From the NCBI GenBank assembly GCA_021234155.1, contig JAJEKV010000062.1, positions 1,410,602-1,474,601 of the forward strand: 64,000 nt of DNA, written 5' to 3'. Numbering within the stretch: position 1 is the stretch's first letter; each line of letters opens with the position of its first letter. The DNA is from Isoetes taiwanensis (Eukaryota > Streptophyta > Lycopodiopsida > Isoetales > Isoetaceae). The position numbers and the translations under genes are program-made. Under the pieces are notes generated by a model. The model saw only the letters and a list, made by a program, of their open reading frames with translations. It searched no databases and was not told the DNA's origin. This document shows positions 1 to 10,607 of this stretch, in pieces.

Positions 1-1488
1 ACCACAGGAAATAAAAGCAGACCACTTGCTAAATGGAATTGTGTTAGATAAAATTATAGAAGGATTTATGTGATTTCATTGTTTGGCGCCAGGCTTGATT
101 CCTCAATTCCTCAAATAAGTACAGAAAGGTTTTTTAAAGCACCACCTTGTGATGCATCAGCATCTTGTTTCCTTATAGTAGACCCTTTCCTCTTTCTTCC
201 TATTTTAATTGAAGTTCCAAAGGAGTAAACTTGCTAGAGGGCTACATGGTTGCCAACAAATAATTTCCCATAGGTATATTGCCAAACAAATATTAGTGGA
301 GATGATTAAGTAACAAAGCAAACACAAGATGTCATCTTAAACAACAACCCTTACACAGATATACTTAGCAAGGCATTGTGCGTAAACAATTCTCCAAAGT
401 TCAATCCATGGCACAAAAATGCCCTTTATTGGTGGACGAATTCATGTAACTATCCAATTTTTGTGTTCCAATCTAATATGATCTGAAACATCTTAACGCC
501 GTGTATACATCGAATTACTTTTGCATTGAACACTCAACAAATATTAGCAAGGACATGCATGAACAGTCCTTCACTCTCCCCATCCTCCAACCTCTACTTA
601 TGCAACTTTAGACATGTTGATGTTGTTCTTGGTACGAATAGTACTTTATAGTCATGCCAACTCACTTCAGAGCACATGTGTTCCCCCCCTCCCCCCCCCC
701 CCAACATCTTTCTTTTCCTTTTCCTTCAACCACCCCCCTTCCAAAAAAATATAAAAAAAGAAATTAAAAAAAAAATTAAAATCATAAAAATAAAGCATTC
801 ATTCCTAATCCTTTGCCCCAAGCCTGTCCTATTGCTAGTGATCATGTCATGTATATGTCTGTGTCTCTATATATGAGTTAGATCAATGCTGTGAAGGATT
901 TTGTATTAACAGTATCTGTAGTATATGAGTATAGATACAACATATATGACTGCGTGGATTCTGAGTATGTGGATTCAGTATATATGATTATTTGTATATG
1001 TTGATAAGATCAATTGTGTGAAGGATTCAATCAGAAGGATGATAAGAAAAATGAACGGGAAATATTAGATACAAATTCCAAAAGTTGGAGCCCTTGGATT
1101 GGCTCATAATGGATAGAGTGTAAATATAAGGTGCAGTATTAGAGTTGGAAGGACAGTACGACACCTGGAAAATGGCACGTTATAAAGATAAAAAGCAATT
1201 ATCAAAATAATAATCGGAGGATTAAAAAGGCCATGGAAGGAGGACCGAGGGATAATTAAACTGCTAGGCAAAGATATACGCACCGTGGATAAGATCAAGT
1301 TACCGTAAAAGAGAATGTATTAATTAGTGGAGGGCACGGATTAAGACTCGTGGTATGCAGCCAGGTGGCACACCACCGAATAGACGGCAACCTAAAATTA
1401 ATAAGGTGGTAACCATCCGGACACAATAAAACCGTATACATTAAATTTGGCATAAAGGGGAATTTTTGCGGGAAGATGGAGAGATCAG
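1..1488. other. AT-rich region without a recognisable gene
   Basis: No reading frame here resembles a known protein. The only distinct feature is a pyrimidine tract at 683-702, seven C, one T and twelve C, followed by A-rich sequence at 740-795. The short frames over this tract are low-complexity and not credible as genes. Confidence 0.6.
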
Positions 1489-1703
1489 TATAAAATCTAC
1501 TCTTTGTAGATCAGAGAAGGAAAAGAGATAGAATAGAAACACTTCCGATTCCCGGTGAAGAGCGCTTGCGGCAGGGAATCTCCCTATATATCAGATTGGA
1601 GAAGGGGAAGAGGATCATGGATGTAACAACACAAGGGGAGGGACAGGAACTGGCCAAGAAAAAGAGGAGATCTAGAGCCCTAGGAAATTTGACAGTCCCT
1701 TAA
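1489..1703 (+). promoter_or_regulatory. Promoter-like stretch with a 28-codon reading frame
   Basis: A TATAAAAT box lies at 1489-1496 and a second TATA-like string (CTATATATC) at 1584-1592. An ATG at 1617 opens a 28-codon frame ending in TAA at 1701-1703. It contains a basic cluster KKKRRSR followed by ALGNLT. A +1 shift after the stop would extend the frame for about 25 codons. This could be the first exon of a spliced gene or a relic. The basic cluster plus ALGNLT loosely recalls the start of plant cyclins, but the match is too short to name. Confidence 0.25.
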
Positions 1704-2424
1704 CAAAGACCTTGAGGACGCAAGCCCTTGGTGCATTTGCAATAGGGAGTGTCTCTATTTGGAAAGGGGAATAAGCTCCTGCATTGCCTGTGCTAGGGTA
1801 CATTGCCTATATTGTGACTAAGATATCTTAAGGACTAAGATATGGTCGCCCCAGGAAGCCACCTCCGCCCACTTTCGAACATCTAGATTGCCCCCAAGCA
1901 TTTTGATATGAACACCATTTTTGTGTATGCCCTAGAAAGCCATTACTTGTGTATGCAAGTACGGCCCCAACATTTAGATTGCATCAAAAATAAAAAAAAT
2001 AACCTTATTAGAAGTGTGGTATTTGTGGAAACTTATGCATTTTGCTCCATCATAGTTGGAGCTTCGTAAATGATTTAATAACACAGTAGTTTTTTATGAG
2101 AACAACATAAATTTATGACCTCATATTCAAAGTATGTCTTGCTATATTGAGGATGCATGATGATTGTTCTAAAGTAGATCCTATTATATTTGACATAATG
2201 AAAATCAAAATACTCGATTCTATAGATATTGTATGAGGCACATGCTAAATAGACCTTGAGGTGCGCCCTAGACCTCGAGGTCCCCAGATCGGTCAATCCT
2301 ATGTTGTGGGGGTCCATCATATGAATATAGTCAATGAGATGGTTTTAAAAAATGATATATAAGGACACCTACATATACATGGATTTTGTTTGATATGATA
2401 TGAATACGGGGACTTGCTAAAGTA
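1704..2424. other. No gene seen
   Basis: AT-rich sequence. The longest minus-strand frame (2075-2320) has no recognisable domain and is treated as chance. Confidence 0.5.
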
Positions 2425-2533
2425 ACTCAATGTTCTATAGAATATGCTTTGACCAATGCCACTAACAAACAAATATTACTATTTTTTCAAATTAGATCTA
2501 CAGATCGATTAATATGATTTACCGCCATGGAAT
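2425..2533 (+). repeat. Direct repeat, copy 1 (pair at 5341-5450)
   Basis: About 109 bp beginning ACTCAATGTTCTATAG and ending CCATGGAATG recurs at 5341-5450 with scattered substitutions. The two copies bracket the LINE remnant. Copy 1 continues into AATTTGGCAAGG, while copy 2 is broken exactly after CCATGGAATG by TGATATGG, which helps place the left edge of the old LTR element there. Confidence 0.8.
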
Positions 2534-2634
2534 GAATTTGGCAAGGGCACCTTTCTATAATCAGATCAATTTCCCTTAGGACCTCCAAGTTGTTTTGCTA
2601 CATATTGACCTCCAAGTCAATTTAATCTTCGGAT

Positions 2635-3117
2635 GCAATTAAGGCATATCTCAGAGTGCACCTGAATTTCACCAAAGATTCAAGCATATAGTGCAACACC
2701 GACTACATTGACATTAAATTGTCGAATGCTACTAAACATTGCATAAACGTAAAAAACTTTTGACACCCATGGAAGTTATAAAACATCGAACTAGAAGCAT
2801 GAGTGGGCCTCGATCGCTCATACAACCTTAAAACTCATTTAATACCCCCGCTTATAAACGAGACATGGTACACCTAGAGTTTTAACACCCTTTTTTTTTC
2901 CATAAAGTGATTTAAAAGGGCGCTTAAACAAAATGGCAAATGAAAAAGCACATAATATTGATGGGCTTGTCTTAGAGCTATTCAAATGGGAAGGGGAGGA
3001 CCTTATAGCGCTTCTACCGAGACCTAATGAATCGACAAAGAAAAGAAGGCTTGCCTCATACATAGCTTAACTGTAAGTTCATAGTCGTACATAAAAAATG
3101 GCAAGAGGGACATATGT
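2635..3117 (+). repeat. 483-bp tandem duplication of a LINE segment, unit 1
   Basis: Sequence from GCAATTAAGGCAT at 2635 repeats from 3118, giving a period of 483 bp. The unit encodes, on the plus strand, a fragment of the segment before the reverse transcriptase fingers, readable near 2925-3000 as NGKAHNIDG-like followed by LELFKWEGED. In the second copy this fragment precedes HRTIMVGSTFAKL. The duplication therefore arose inside the LINE coding region. Confidence 0.75.
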
Positions 3118-4995
3118 GCAATTAAGGCATGTCTCAGAGTGCGCTTGAATTTTCGCTAACATTTAAACATGTAGTGCAACACTGACTACATTATTATCGA
3201 ATGCCACTAAACATTGCATAAATAGAAAAACTTTTGACACCCATGGAAGTTATAAAACATCAGAACTAGAAGGATGAGCGGCCCCTTGATCGTTCATACA
3301 ACTTTAATACTCGTTTAATACCATGCTTATAAACAGAGACATGGTACACCTAGAGTATGGTACACCTAGAGTTTTAACATTTTTTTTTTTTTTTTCATAA
3401 AGTGATTCAAAAGGGCAGCTAAACAAAATGGCAAATGACAAAGCACATAATATTGATGGGATTGTCTTAGAGCTATTCAAATGGGAAGCTGAGGACCTTA
3501 TAGCGATTCGGCCGAGATGAATGAATTTGACAATCATACATAGCGAATCTGTAAGTTCATACCTGTACATAAAAAATGGTAGTAGAACGGATGTGCAAAA
3601 CCATCGCACCATAATGGTAGGTAGTACATTTGCTAAATTGTTGGGAGGATTACTGGAAGCAAAAATAAGCAATTGGGCAGAACAACATGCAAAAAGAGCA
3701 ATGGGGCAGGGGCTTTTGTAAGCAATACAATACTTTGGATCACATTTTGAGTTTGAGAACTCTGTTTGAAAAAGCTAAGAAACCGAACAAAGCATTGTTT
3801 TTGGCATTCATTGATTTTACTAAAGCTTTTGATACCATTTCCAGGAGAGCTCTGGGAGGCAGAATGGAACATCTAGGAGTCCCAAGCAGTTTGAAAGGTG
3901 TGGTGTCCTGGCTCTATGAGGAGGTAATAGCAAAGCTCCCTTTTGATATTTCAACTGAAATCCACAACACGATATGGGTTAAACAAGGCTCTCCCCCTAT
4001 CGCCCAATCTGTTCGGTCGTTTTATGGACAAACTAGAGGAATGGCTCATAAACAGAGGACATGCTGGATCAATGATAGGCAACTTTCTTATCCTATTATT
4101 TTTTATATGTTGATGATGTGGTCTTGATATCAAAAACCCTTACACAAGTCTGGAGATAAAATGGCCCTTTATGGGATGATCTTATGCTGCCATAAAGCCT
4201 TTACACAAGTGGAGCTTAAATGTTTTTCGAACTTTACTAGATACGGTTATATTATATGGCTCGGCTATTTGGGGGTCCTCATTTCATCTAGATTATGGAA
4301 ACAAGTGGAAGGAATTCTTGAGTTACTTTTGCAGGAAGAACAAGGAATTCAGAGCAAGTTCCATATGCTATTATGCTTGCTAAGATAGGATTCCTTCCCA
4401 TGGAAGGTGAAGCTATTTGTCAGACACTTGCTTTTGTCAATCGTATTAAGGATATGGATGAGAATAGGCTGTCTCGAATCGTAGCTAAGATATCAATGCA
4501 TAATAGTTGTTTGGCAGATGTAAGAAAGTGGCTAAAAAGATGGTATTTCAGAACCAGAATGGCCTAGTACGGATGAAGGCATCAGAGATCTAGTTCAATA
4601 GAAAATAGTTGAGAAACTTTGAGATAAGCATGGAACAAGAATTGACTTTTATAAAAATGAAATCAACTCAATGCTTCTATACTGTGGGCAATATTACTTG
4701 ACAATCCAGCCCCTCTGGAAAGCTAAAATTATAACTCGTTACAGAACAAGATCTCATAAGCGAAAAGTAGAGACGGGCAGATGGACAAAGATATGACGAT
4801 TAGACCGCCTATGTACTTTCTATACTACAGGGATGGTAGAAGATGAGGAGCATTTCTTGCTGAAATGTAATGCTATACGAACATTAGATGGAAACATGGA
4901 ATATATTTCTTGAATATTCATTCTTTGTTTCTAATTTGTCACTCCATGACCTTGTTGGGTCTTAAAGTGCGTAATCTAATAAATTGATTGATTGA
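3118..4995 (+). pseudogene. Decayed LINE reverse transcriptase (non-LTR retrotransposon)
   Basis: This is a non-LTR retrotransposon relic that would have encoded a reverse transcriptase copying element RNA at a nicked target. Readable pieces in order are LELFKWEAED (about 3468-3497), HRTIMVGSTFAKLLGG (3602-3649), the palm motif FIDFTKAFDTI (about 3810-3842), then a frame-broken region where a YxDD motif would sit (YMLMMWS near 4107; the adjacent frame gives Y-VDDV). Connection-domain pieces follow at 4161-4567. A C-terminal zinc-binding-like stretch (DRLCTFYTTG..EDEEHFLLKC) lies near 4800-4870. Stops and frameshifts occur throughout. The 3' end carries a short ATTG repeat (4981-4995) rather than poly(A). 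Its sequence differs clearly from the LINEs at 30.5 and 44 kb, so it is a separate family. Confidence 0.8.
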
Positions 4996-5340
4996 TGTCA
5001 ATCCAAAATCTGATGGACAATCTTTGCATATACTGTTTAAGTACAATTTTTAGGAAAGGTAGTTTTTAGTTTAGTATAGTACGCTATATCAAACTGCCAA
5101 CCAAATACCTTTATAGAATTAGATATTGGTTGTTTTAGATATTCCATCTTTCTTTTGTTGTTTTAGAAGGCTGCCACAACCACCCAAGTTATCAGTGCCA
5201 CGCAATTTTCGTGTAAAAAGATTAATAACAGGGACATGACCATGTTTTTGCATCAAATCTCAAGTACACAATGTCTAGAGTGATCTAGTCCTGAATCATT
5301 GGGACTTGAAACCCCCCCTCCCCCTCCCTCCCAACAGTAA
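4996..5340. other. No gene; C-rich tract
   Basis: No coding signal. A C-rich tract with interspersed T lies at about 5311-5332. Confidence 0.5.
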
Positions 5341-5450
5341 ACTCAATGTTCTATAGAATATGCTTTGACCAATACCACTAGCAAACAGATATTACTCTTT
5401 TTTCAAATTAGATCTATAGATTGATTAATATGATTTACTGCCATGGAATG
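5341..5450 (+). repeat. Direct repeat, copy 2 (pair at 2425-2533)
   Basis: Second copy of the repeat described at 2425-2533. It stops precisely where the TG-starting LTR begins at 5451. Confidence 0.8.
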
Positions 5451-5771
5451 TGATATGGTGGTGCTCGGGGAAGTGGCTGTTGAGCAAGAGAAAGAGAAAG
5501 AAAGACCAAACAGAGCTAAGTAAATTAATCCCTAGTGTGAAAGGGGTCTAAACTAAGGTTAAGGTCCAATGTAAAAAGAAAAAAAAGGCCCAAGGTTTAA
5601 AATTAAAGTTTCAAATCCTTTATGCCCATTTATTTAAAAACAAGGGATATTTTAGAAAAAAAAGAGGCCAACTATTTTTATGAGCATTGTATTATATTTA
5701 AAAGGCAAAACCTTTTATTATTCTATATAAGGGTGGCACCGAATTGTTGAAGGGGACAACTACAGCGAACA
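5451..5771 (+). mobile_element. Probable 5' LTR of an old gag-bearing LTR element
   Basis: The left edge (TGATATGGTGG at 5451) is defined by comparison with the uninterrupted copy at 2524-2545. The right edge (GCGAACA at 5765-5771) is followed after two bases by a primer-binding-site-like string TGGCGACCAC at 5774-5783. A TATA box CTATATAAGG lies at 5723-5732, about 50 bp before the LTR end. At 321 bp the LTR is short. No matching 3' LTR with the expected GAATG target duplication was found, so the element is incomplete or rearranged. Confidence 0.5.
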
Positions 5772-6109
5772 TCTGGCGACCACAACGACCAGCTACAGTT
5801 GTTCGTGGTCCAACTCTGACACAAGCCAAACCAATTCATGCCAACTGCAAAACCGCCTTTTGGCTTTCTGACCCAAATTGGCCTCTTCCTCATCCAATTC
5901 TTGTTCGATAACCTAAGCCATTCCGTTTCTATTTGCAGGATACCCCAAGCCGATCGATAAATTCTTGGTTGATCTCTTGATCTTGTGGAATCCCAACTCA
6001 AGCCTTTCCTAAATTTGTGCAATTGCTAATGAAGAGTCTCTAGTGCTAATTTGAATTATCCCTAAACCTCTTCTTCTTCCTAAAATTTAGTCTTTCTGGA
6101 ATTCTCTTG
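5772..6109 (+). repeat. Post-LTR leader with primer-binding site, copy 1
   Basis: TGGCGACCAC (5774-5783) resembles the tRNA-Arg-type primer-binding sites of plant Ogre/Tat elements (family knowledge). The leader is repeated, somewhat diverged, at 17590-17949, and both copies end at ATTCTCTTG. Both contain TTCTATTTGCAGGATA, a good 3' splice-site-like string, so the leader may have been spliced. Confidence 0.6.
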
Positions 6110-6110
6110 T

Positions 6111-6748
6111 TTGGAACAACCCAGGTTGGGTGGTAAGCTTAGCCTTGAGGTTGGACTTGTTATTCGTAATTACATTTTTGTTTGTTTAAGATTTGATCCG
6201 GTGTTGTTGAATTTTGCATCGAGCCTTTTGATTCTAAAACTAAACCTTTGGACAATGTCTACTAAATGCTTTGGCATACCCGATCAAGAAGATACCCAAG
6301 CTATGAGCAATGCCCGCCTACATAGCAGACCAAATGGCTATTCCTCCCTTTATCAATCATGGAGAACGCCAAAAACAACCGGAATATTTGTGTCCTTCCT
6401 ACATGAGCCTCCCCCGTGCAAACTAATGCACAACTAAATCCACAAAAACAAGCAGAAGAGTGCATTAATATGCCACAGTCTCCTTTTGCATCCTCTTGTA
6501 AGTAGTTAGAAAAAGTTACAGGTTGACCTACCTTCTCCAGTGAAAAGAGAAACCCTCCTACAGTTTTTGGATTTATCTCCACATGGGAAAGCTACTTCGA
6601 ATTGGTAAAAGCTACAGAAAAACAGTAGCTGCAAGCCATAGATAAATATTTGACAGATATGGCGAGAACTTGGTGGCAAGGAAGAAAAAGAAATGGATCC
6701 AAAGATTTTGCATGGGAAAGTTTTAAAAAAGCTTTCGAAGGTTATAAC
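6111..6748 (+). pseudogene. gag: gag of the old LTR element, 5' half (interrupted)
   Basis: The frame-broken sequence can be read as a Ty3-type capsid region: PTFSSEKRNPPTVFGF near 6527-6575, then DKYLTDMARTWWQGRKR (about 6634-6690) and SFKKAFEGYN ending at 6748. The minus-strand gag at 60399-61646 has the matching order PTFSGKKRSPPTVMGF, DKYLIDVARIWWQGRKK and EFKRAFESHN, which confirms the family. An in-frame TAG after the ATEKQ segment and shifts upstream show the gene is dead. The reading is cut off at 6748 by the TG of the younger element and resumes at 16807. Confidence 0.75.
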
Positions 6749-8565
6749 TGTTGCCCCTTGAAGTGGCAACATGAAGAAGAGATGAAGATATGAAGAAAAT
6801 TCTAAGTATTGGAGGAGCTATTAAGGAAAAGTATCAGGCTGAAAGAGAATCTAGGCCAGGTGAGTACCCCTGCCAAATCCTCTAGCCAAAACTAGCCATC
6901 CTTGATTTTTCCCAAATTTTTTTGAGCCTATCTCCTATTTTTCCTTGAATTTCCCCTATCGCTAGCCAAATATGCTTCTAAAAATGCCTAAAAATCCAAA
7001 AATGCCAAAAAAATCTATACCTTTGCCAATGGCATCCTAGTCATCATCCTAAAGTGCCAAAGATGTCAAGAAGTCAAGTGAAAGTCAAAATGGAAAGCCA
7101 AAAGGCACACTTTCCAAAAAATACCCTTGCCACGTCATCAAAAGTCAAAATGCCACCTAGGATGGCCACCTTGCTCAAAAAAATGCTTTGTCATCCAACT
7201 TTGGTTATATCTTTGCCACTTGGGCCAAAATCATGCCACCTCACTTGCCATGTCACCATCTATTGCCCAGTCACCATTGATTCACCTTTTTTTAGCCAAA
7301 AAATCAAAGTGCCATTTTCCAAAATTTGACCACATCATCTTGTAGCCCCAATGAAAATATGCCACCTGGCACAAAAAAATTTCCAAAAAAGACCCTATAT
7401 AGACCTTTAAATTCCACTTCTTGGGAATCGTGCCCTTTGAAAAAATATAAAAAATTGTCCTATTCTACCCACCCCCTGACCTAGATTCCTTTCCAGCCAA
7501 TCACCCCCCTCCACGTGGCTCACCCGGGCGTATGGGGCGGTGGAGGTACCGAATCCCACGTGGGCAAGACACGTCAATTTACAAGTTTGCGTGGATCGGG
7601 CTATATATCCCCTGGGCTGATTTTTCGATTTCGGCCTATGGGATATATCCATTGAAGGAAATTCTGCCAAGATCCATTAGGGTTCTATGATTCTCAGCTT
7701 CCCGCGCAATTTGAGTGATGCAGAGCAGTTCGCCTGATCATAACCGACTTCTGGAACCAATCGAATCATGAAGAAGATGCCGAATTAATAGAGATCATGC
7801 CAAGAACAGAATATTGCCTATTTTTGGAAAAAAAGAGTTCGTAGCCATATACGGACAAATCGGAGCTTTAATTACCCTGACACAGGTCTATAAAGACGAT
7901 CCGAGCCGTATTCCACAACAAGAGAGGAGATTTTTGATTAGAAACCCGCCCTTGTTCTTGAAAGCCAAGATTCTTGAAGTTCTGATACAAATTCTATTTC
8001 AGAGTGATCGAATGGATTACCTGACAGTGTATTATGTTCCTAAGATAATCTGAGAAAAGTTTTCTTGAGCAATTCATGGTGTTTTCCCCTTCTTCAATCG
8101 ATTTCTGAGTTTTTTAATCAAAAAATTAGGGTTTTCCCATTTTTAAGTGCAGTCCATTTCGCTTAACTTTGCCAATTTAATTCCCCATCAATCTTTATCA
8201 ACAAATGAGTTGAAATCAATTCAAGTTATCTGATATCATCTAGATTTAGCTAAATTGATAGCTATCCTGCCAGAATTTGTTCAAAAAATTCATCTGCATT
8301 CAAAGGAAGTTTGTCTGCATCCCCAAGTTTTTTCTTCAATCATTTTCACTACTTTGCTGCAGAAAACATCCCAGTTATGCACCCGCATTCACATATCACC
8401 TCATTTCCTCACATTTGCACCTCTTTTCTCATCTTTTCACATCCCCTCACCACATCTTTGGCTCTCTGCACCCTAAAACAGAATTTGGCAAGTATCTTTT
8501 AGGAAATCCCACAATTTAGAGATTTGTGCATCACAGTTTTTGCAAGGATTCTGTGAAAGGCAACA
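6749..8565 (+). repeat. 5' LTR of the nested element
   Basis: The LTR is 1817 bp and matches 14981-16801 (1821 bp) with only a small number of substitutions and short indels visible by eye. The largest differences lie near 8130-8190 versus 16370-16415. The terminal inverted repeat TGTTGCC/GGCAACA is perfect. Short frames inside the LTR are duplicated only because the LTR is duplicated, and they have no recognisable product. Confidence 0.95.
7511..7608 (+). promoter_or_regulatory. LTR promoter region with ACGT-core motifs and TATA boxes
   Basis: CCACGTGG (7511-7518), the palindrome CCCACGTGGG (7555-7564) and ACACGTCA (7569-7576) stand just upstream of CTATATATCC (7601-7610). Another TATA-like string CTATATAG lies at 7395-7402. 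ACGT-core G-boxes are binding sites of plant bZIP and bHLH factors and are common in ABA- and light-responsive promoters (established knowledge). Control of this LTR by them is inference. In the 3' LTR the first motif is mutated to CCACGTAG. Confidence 0.55.
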
Positions 8566-8569
8566 TCTT

Positions 8570-8585
8570 TGGAGGTCCCACCGGA
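8570..8585 (+). promoter_or_regulatory. Candidate primer-binding site
   Basis: TGGAGGTCCCACCGGA starts four bases after the LTR end (TCTT spacer) with the TGG expected from pairing to a tRNA CCA tail. I could not assign the tRNA with confidence. Confidence 0.55.
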
Positions 8586-8623
8586 TTCTCTAAAAAACTC
8601 TTGCAAAAACTTGAGAGCCCTCA

Positions 8624-9801
8624 TGGTGAGGCAACCAAGGAAGACTGGTACAGATATGGATGGTGATGGGAGAGCCTAGCCACTGAAGATAGGCCTTTGG
8701 AGCCTGTGGTTGGGCAGAAGAAGAAGCAGCAAAGAAACCTCTAGGCAACTATGTCGACCCTATCTTCAAGTTGGAGACGCCCTCCTTCACACCCCTTTAT
8801 GACGTAAAGAAACCCCTTGAGGTATTTCTAAACTCATTTGATGATTATTTTAGGAATCATGCTCCTAGAGGTATGACTAAGTTGGAATTGTTCAAGCTTT
8901 TTTATCGATGATCTTGCTACTAAATGGTTTAACACTCAAAGAAAGATTTATGGTGTTCACACATTTGAAGAGATGAGGAGCAGATTCATTGATAGGTTTG
9001 GCTTAATCTATGACTCGAAACTTTGCTTCAAAGAATCGTGATTCTCTTTCTATTAGAAGTGATGAAAGCATAGAAGCTTATGTTGATAGATTTGGAGAGC
9101 ATGTGATAAAGTGTGAGTCAAAGGGTGTTGATAATTCTCCTTTGCATTTGATCACTGCTTTCTTGCATGGTTTGAAGTTCAGACCTCCTGTTTACAAGAA
9201 GTTAATGAAGATACATCAACAACAACGTTTTGAGACATTACCAAGGGTATTTTCCAAAGCAATTGAGATCAGCAGGCTAAGGGCTGCATTTTCTACTTTT
9301 GAGCACGTTGATCTTGATTATTTCAATGATTTAGAGACTAACTATGAACCTGTGTGTACAGTGAAGAAGAAAAATTCTTTTGAAGAAGATATGAGAGAAG
9401 AGATTTCTAAGTTGCAAGCTACTAACCTCAAAATTGCAACTGAACATGCCAGGACTGCAGAGACACTTATGGAGGTTACCAAGCAACTCTATGAGCTCAA
9501 GAAGGCTCCAGCACCCAGAGATGAGGCATCCGACTTCAAGTCTTCAGATTCTACACAAAGTAGAAAGCATTGTACCTACTGTAAGAAGCCAGGCCATTTA
9601 GAAAGTAATTGCTGGTCCAAGCCTTGCCCTAGATGTGATAGAAAGGGCCACACTGGTAGGGAGTGCCCTGTTTGTTCATATTGTAAAGAAACAGGCCATT
9701 ATGAAGACAGGTGCAAGATCAAAGAGTATATGTTGAAAGATAAAGGTAAGATCAGATGCATCCTCTTCTCTCAAGTTTCTCCCGACATGAGAAGGAGGTG
9801 A
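8624..9801 (+). pseudogene. gag: gag of the nested element, three CCHC zinc knuckles
   Basis: This encodes the structural gag protein that would package element RNA. The first part (8624-9010) is frame-broken, with readable pieces LETPSFTPLYDVKKPLEVFL (about 8770-8830) and DDLATKWFNTQRK in another frame. From 9010 a clean 263-codon frame runs to 9801. It includes a capsid-like helical region (SIEAYVDRFGEHV, LHLITAFLHGL), a predicted coiled segment near residues 125-170 and a C-terminal nucleocapsid with three consecutive CX2CX4HX4C knuckles: CTYCKKPGHLESNC, CPRCDRKGHTGREC and CSYCKETGHYEDRC. Most plant Ty3/gypsy gags have one knuckle, so three is noteworthy. The upstream shifts make it unlikely that a full protein is made. 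Confidence 0.85.
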
Positions 9802-9876
9802 TGAACTTCGAAGAGAAGAAGAGGTCTTGGCCGTGGTACTCCCTATAGCCTAAGATCCAGACCTCAGCAAGCCAAC

Positions 9877-10440
9877 ATGCCTAGAAATAGCATAGCTCCT
9901 CTGCCCTCTGTGGTTACAGAGCCAGTTTCACCTCAAAATGACAGGCCTGCTGTGTTAGGTGAAGTTGACCAGGTGTTGAAGTCTACTAGAGTCACCCTAG
10001 ATGTTTTGACCTTGTTAAGAATAGCACCTTCCTATAGAGAGCGTGTCAAAACACTTATAGAGGAGAATTCAAACCCACTGGCCCACAACATCTCTAGAGT
10101 TGGGAAAGACCCCGTGTATTCTCATGTGAAGCTCAAGTCAAGGTAAAACACTCTCTAAAGTCATCTTGGATGGAGGCTCAAAGTTACTGTGTATAAATAT
10201 CATGCCTTTACATATTATGGACTCTTTAGAGTTAAAAATCACTGCAAAGCACCAATTATTCTGAAATCTTTTGCTAATGAGAGTGTACAACCAAAAGGAG
10301 TCGTTAATGATGTCTTGACAGATGTAGGGGGCATCAAGATGACCCTCGACTTTGTTGTAGTACGTTTCCTTCTCAAATTGGCAGCTATGACCTTCTTTTG
10401 GGCGAAAATGGCTCAAGGTGGTTTCGCAAAGCCGATTGGG
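9877..10440 (+). pseudogene. Retroviral-type aspartic protease of the nested element
   Basis: The linker frame 9877-10146 leads into the protease core. VILDGGSK at about 10160-10185 carries the aspartic active-site triad as DGG, followed by NIMP. After a frameshift, FANESVQPKGVVNDVLTDVG and TLDFVVV (about 10267-10365) give the second half, as in Ty3/gypsy proteases, which act as dimers to cut the Gag-Pol polyprotein. A stop (TAA at 10144-10146 in the linker frame) and the shift between the halves make this copy inactive. Confidence 0.7.
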
Positions 10441-10607
10441 GAGGAGGTAAATGCACAATAACAGATGGTAAGCAAGAAGTCACACTCTACAACCGTGAAG
10501 GTAAACTCCAAGAAGAATTTGCCTTTTAATTGATGATGAATCGATCTATAAAGATGTAGGTGTGTACAACATCTATGTAGATCCACTTTTGGAAGAAGAA
10601 GAGCAAA

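Noticed and set aside
676-876. 66-codon frame over the C-rich tract
   Set aside because: Low-complexity proline and lysine runs from homopolymers.
1617-1703. Possible cyclin N-terminus (KKKRRSR then ALGNLT)
   Set aside because: Fewer than ten matching residues and no cyclin box anywhere downstream.
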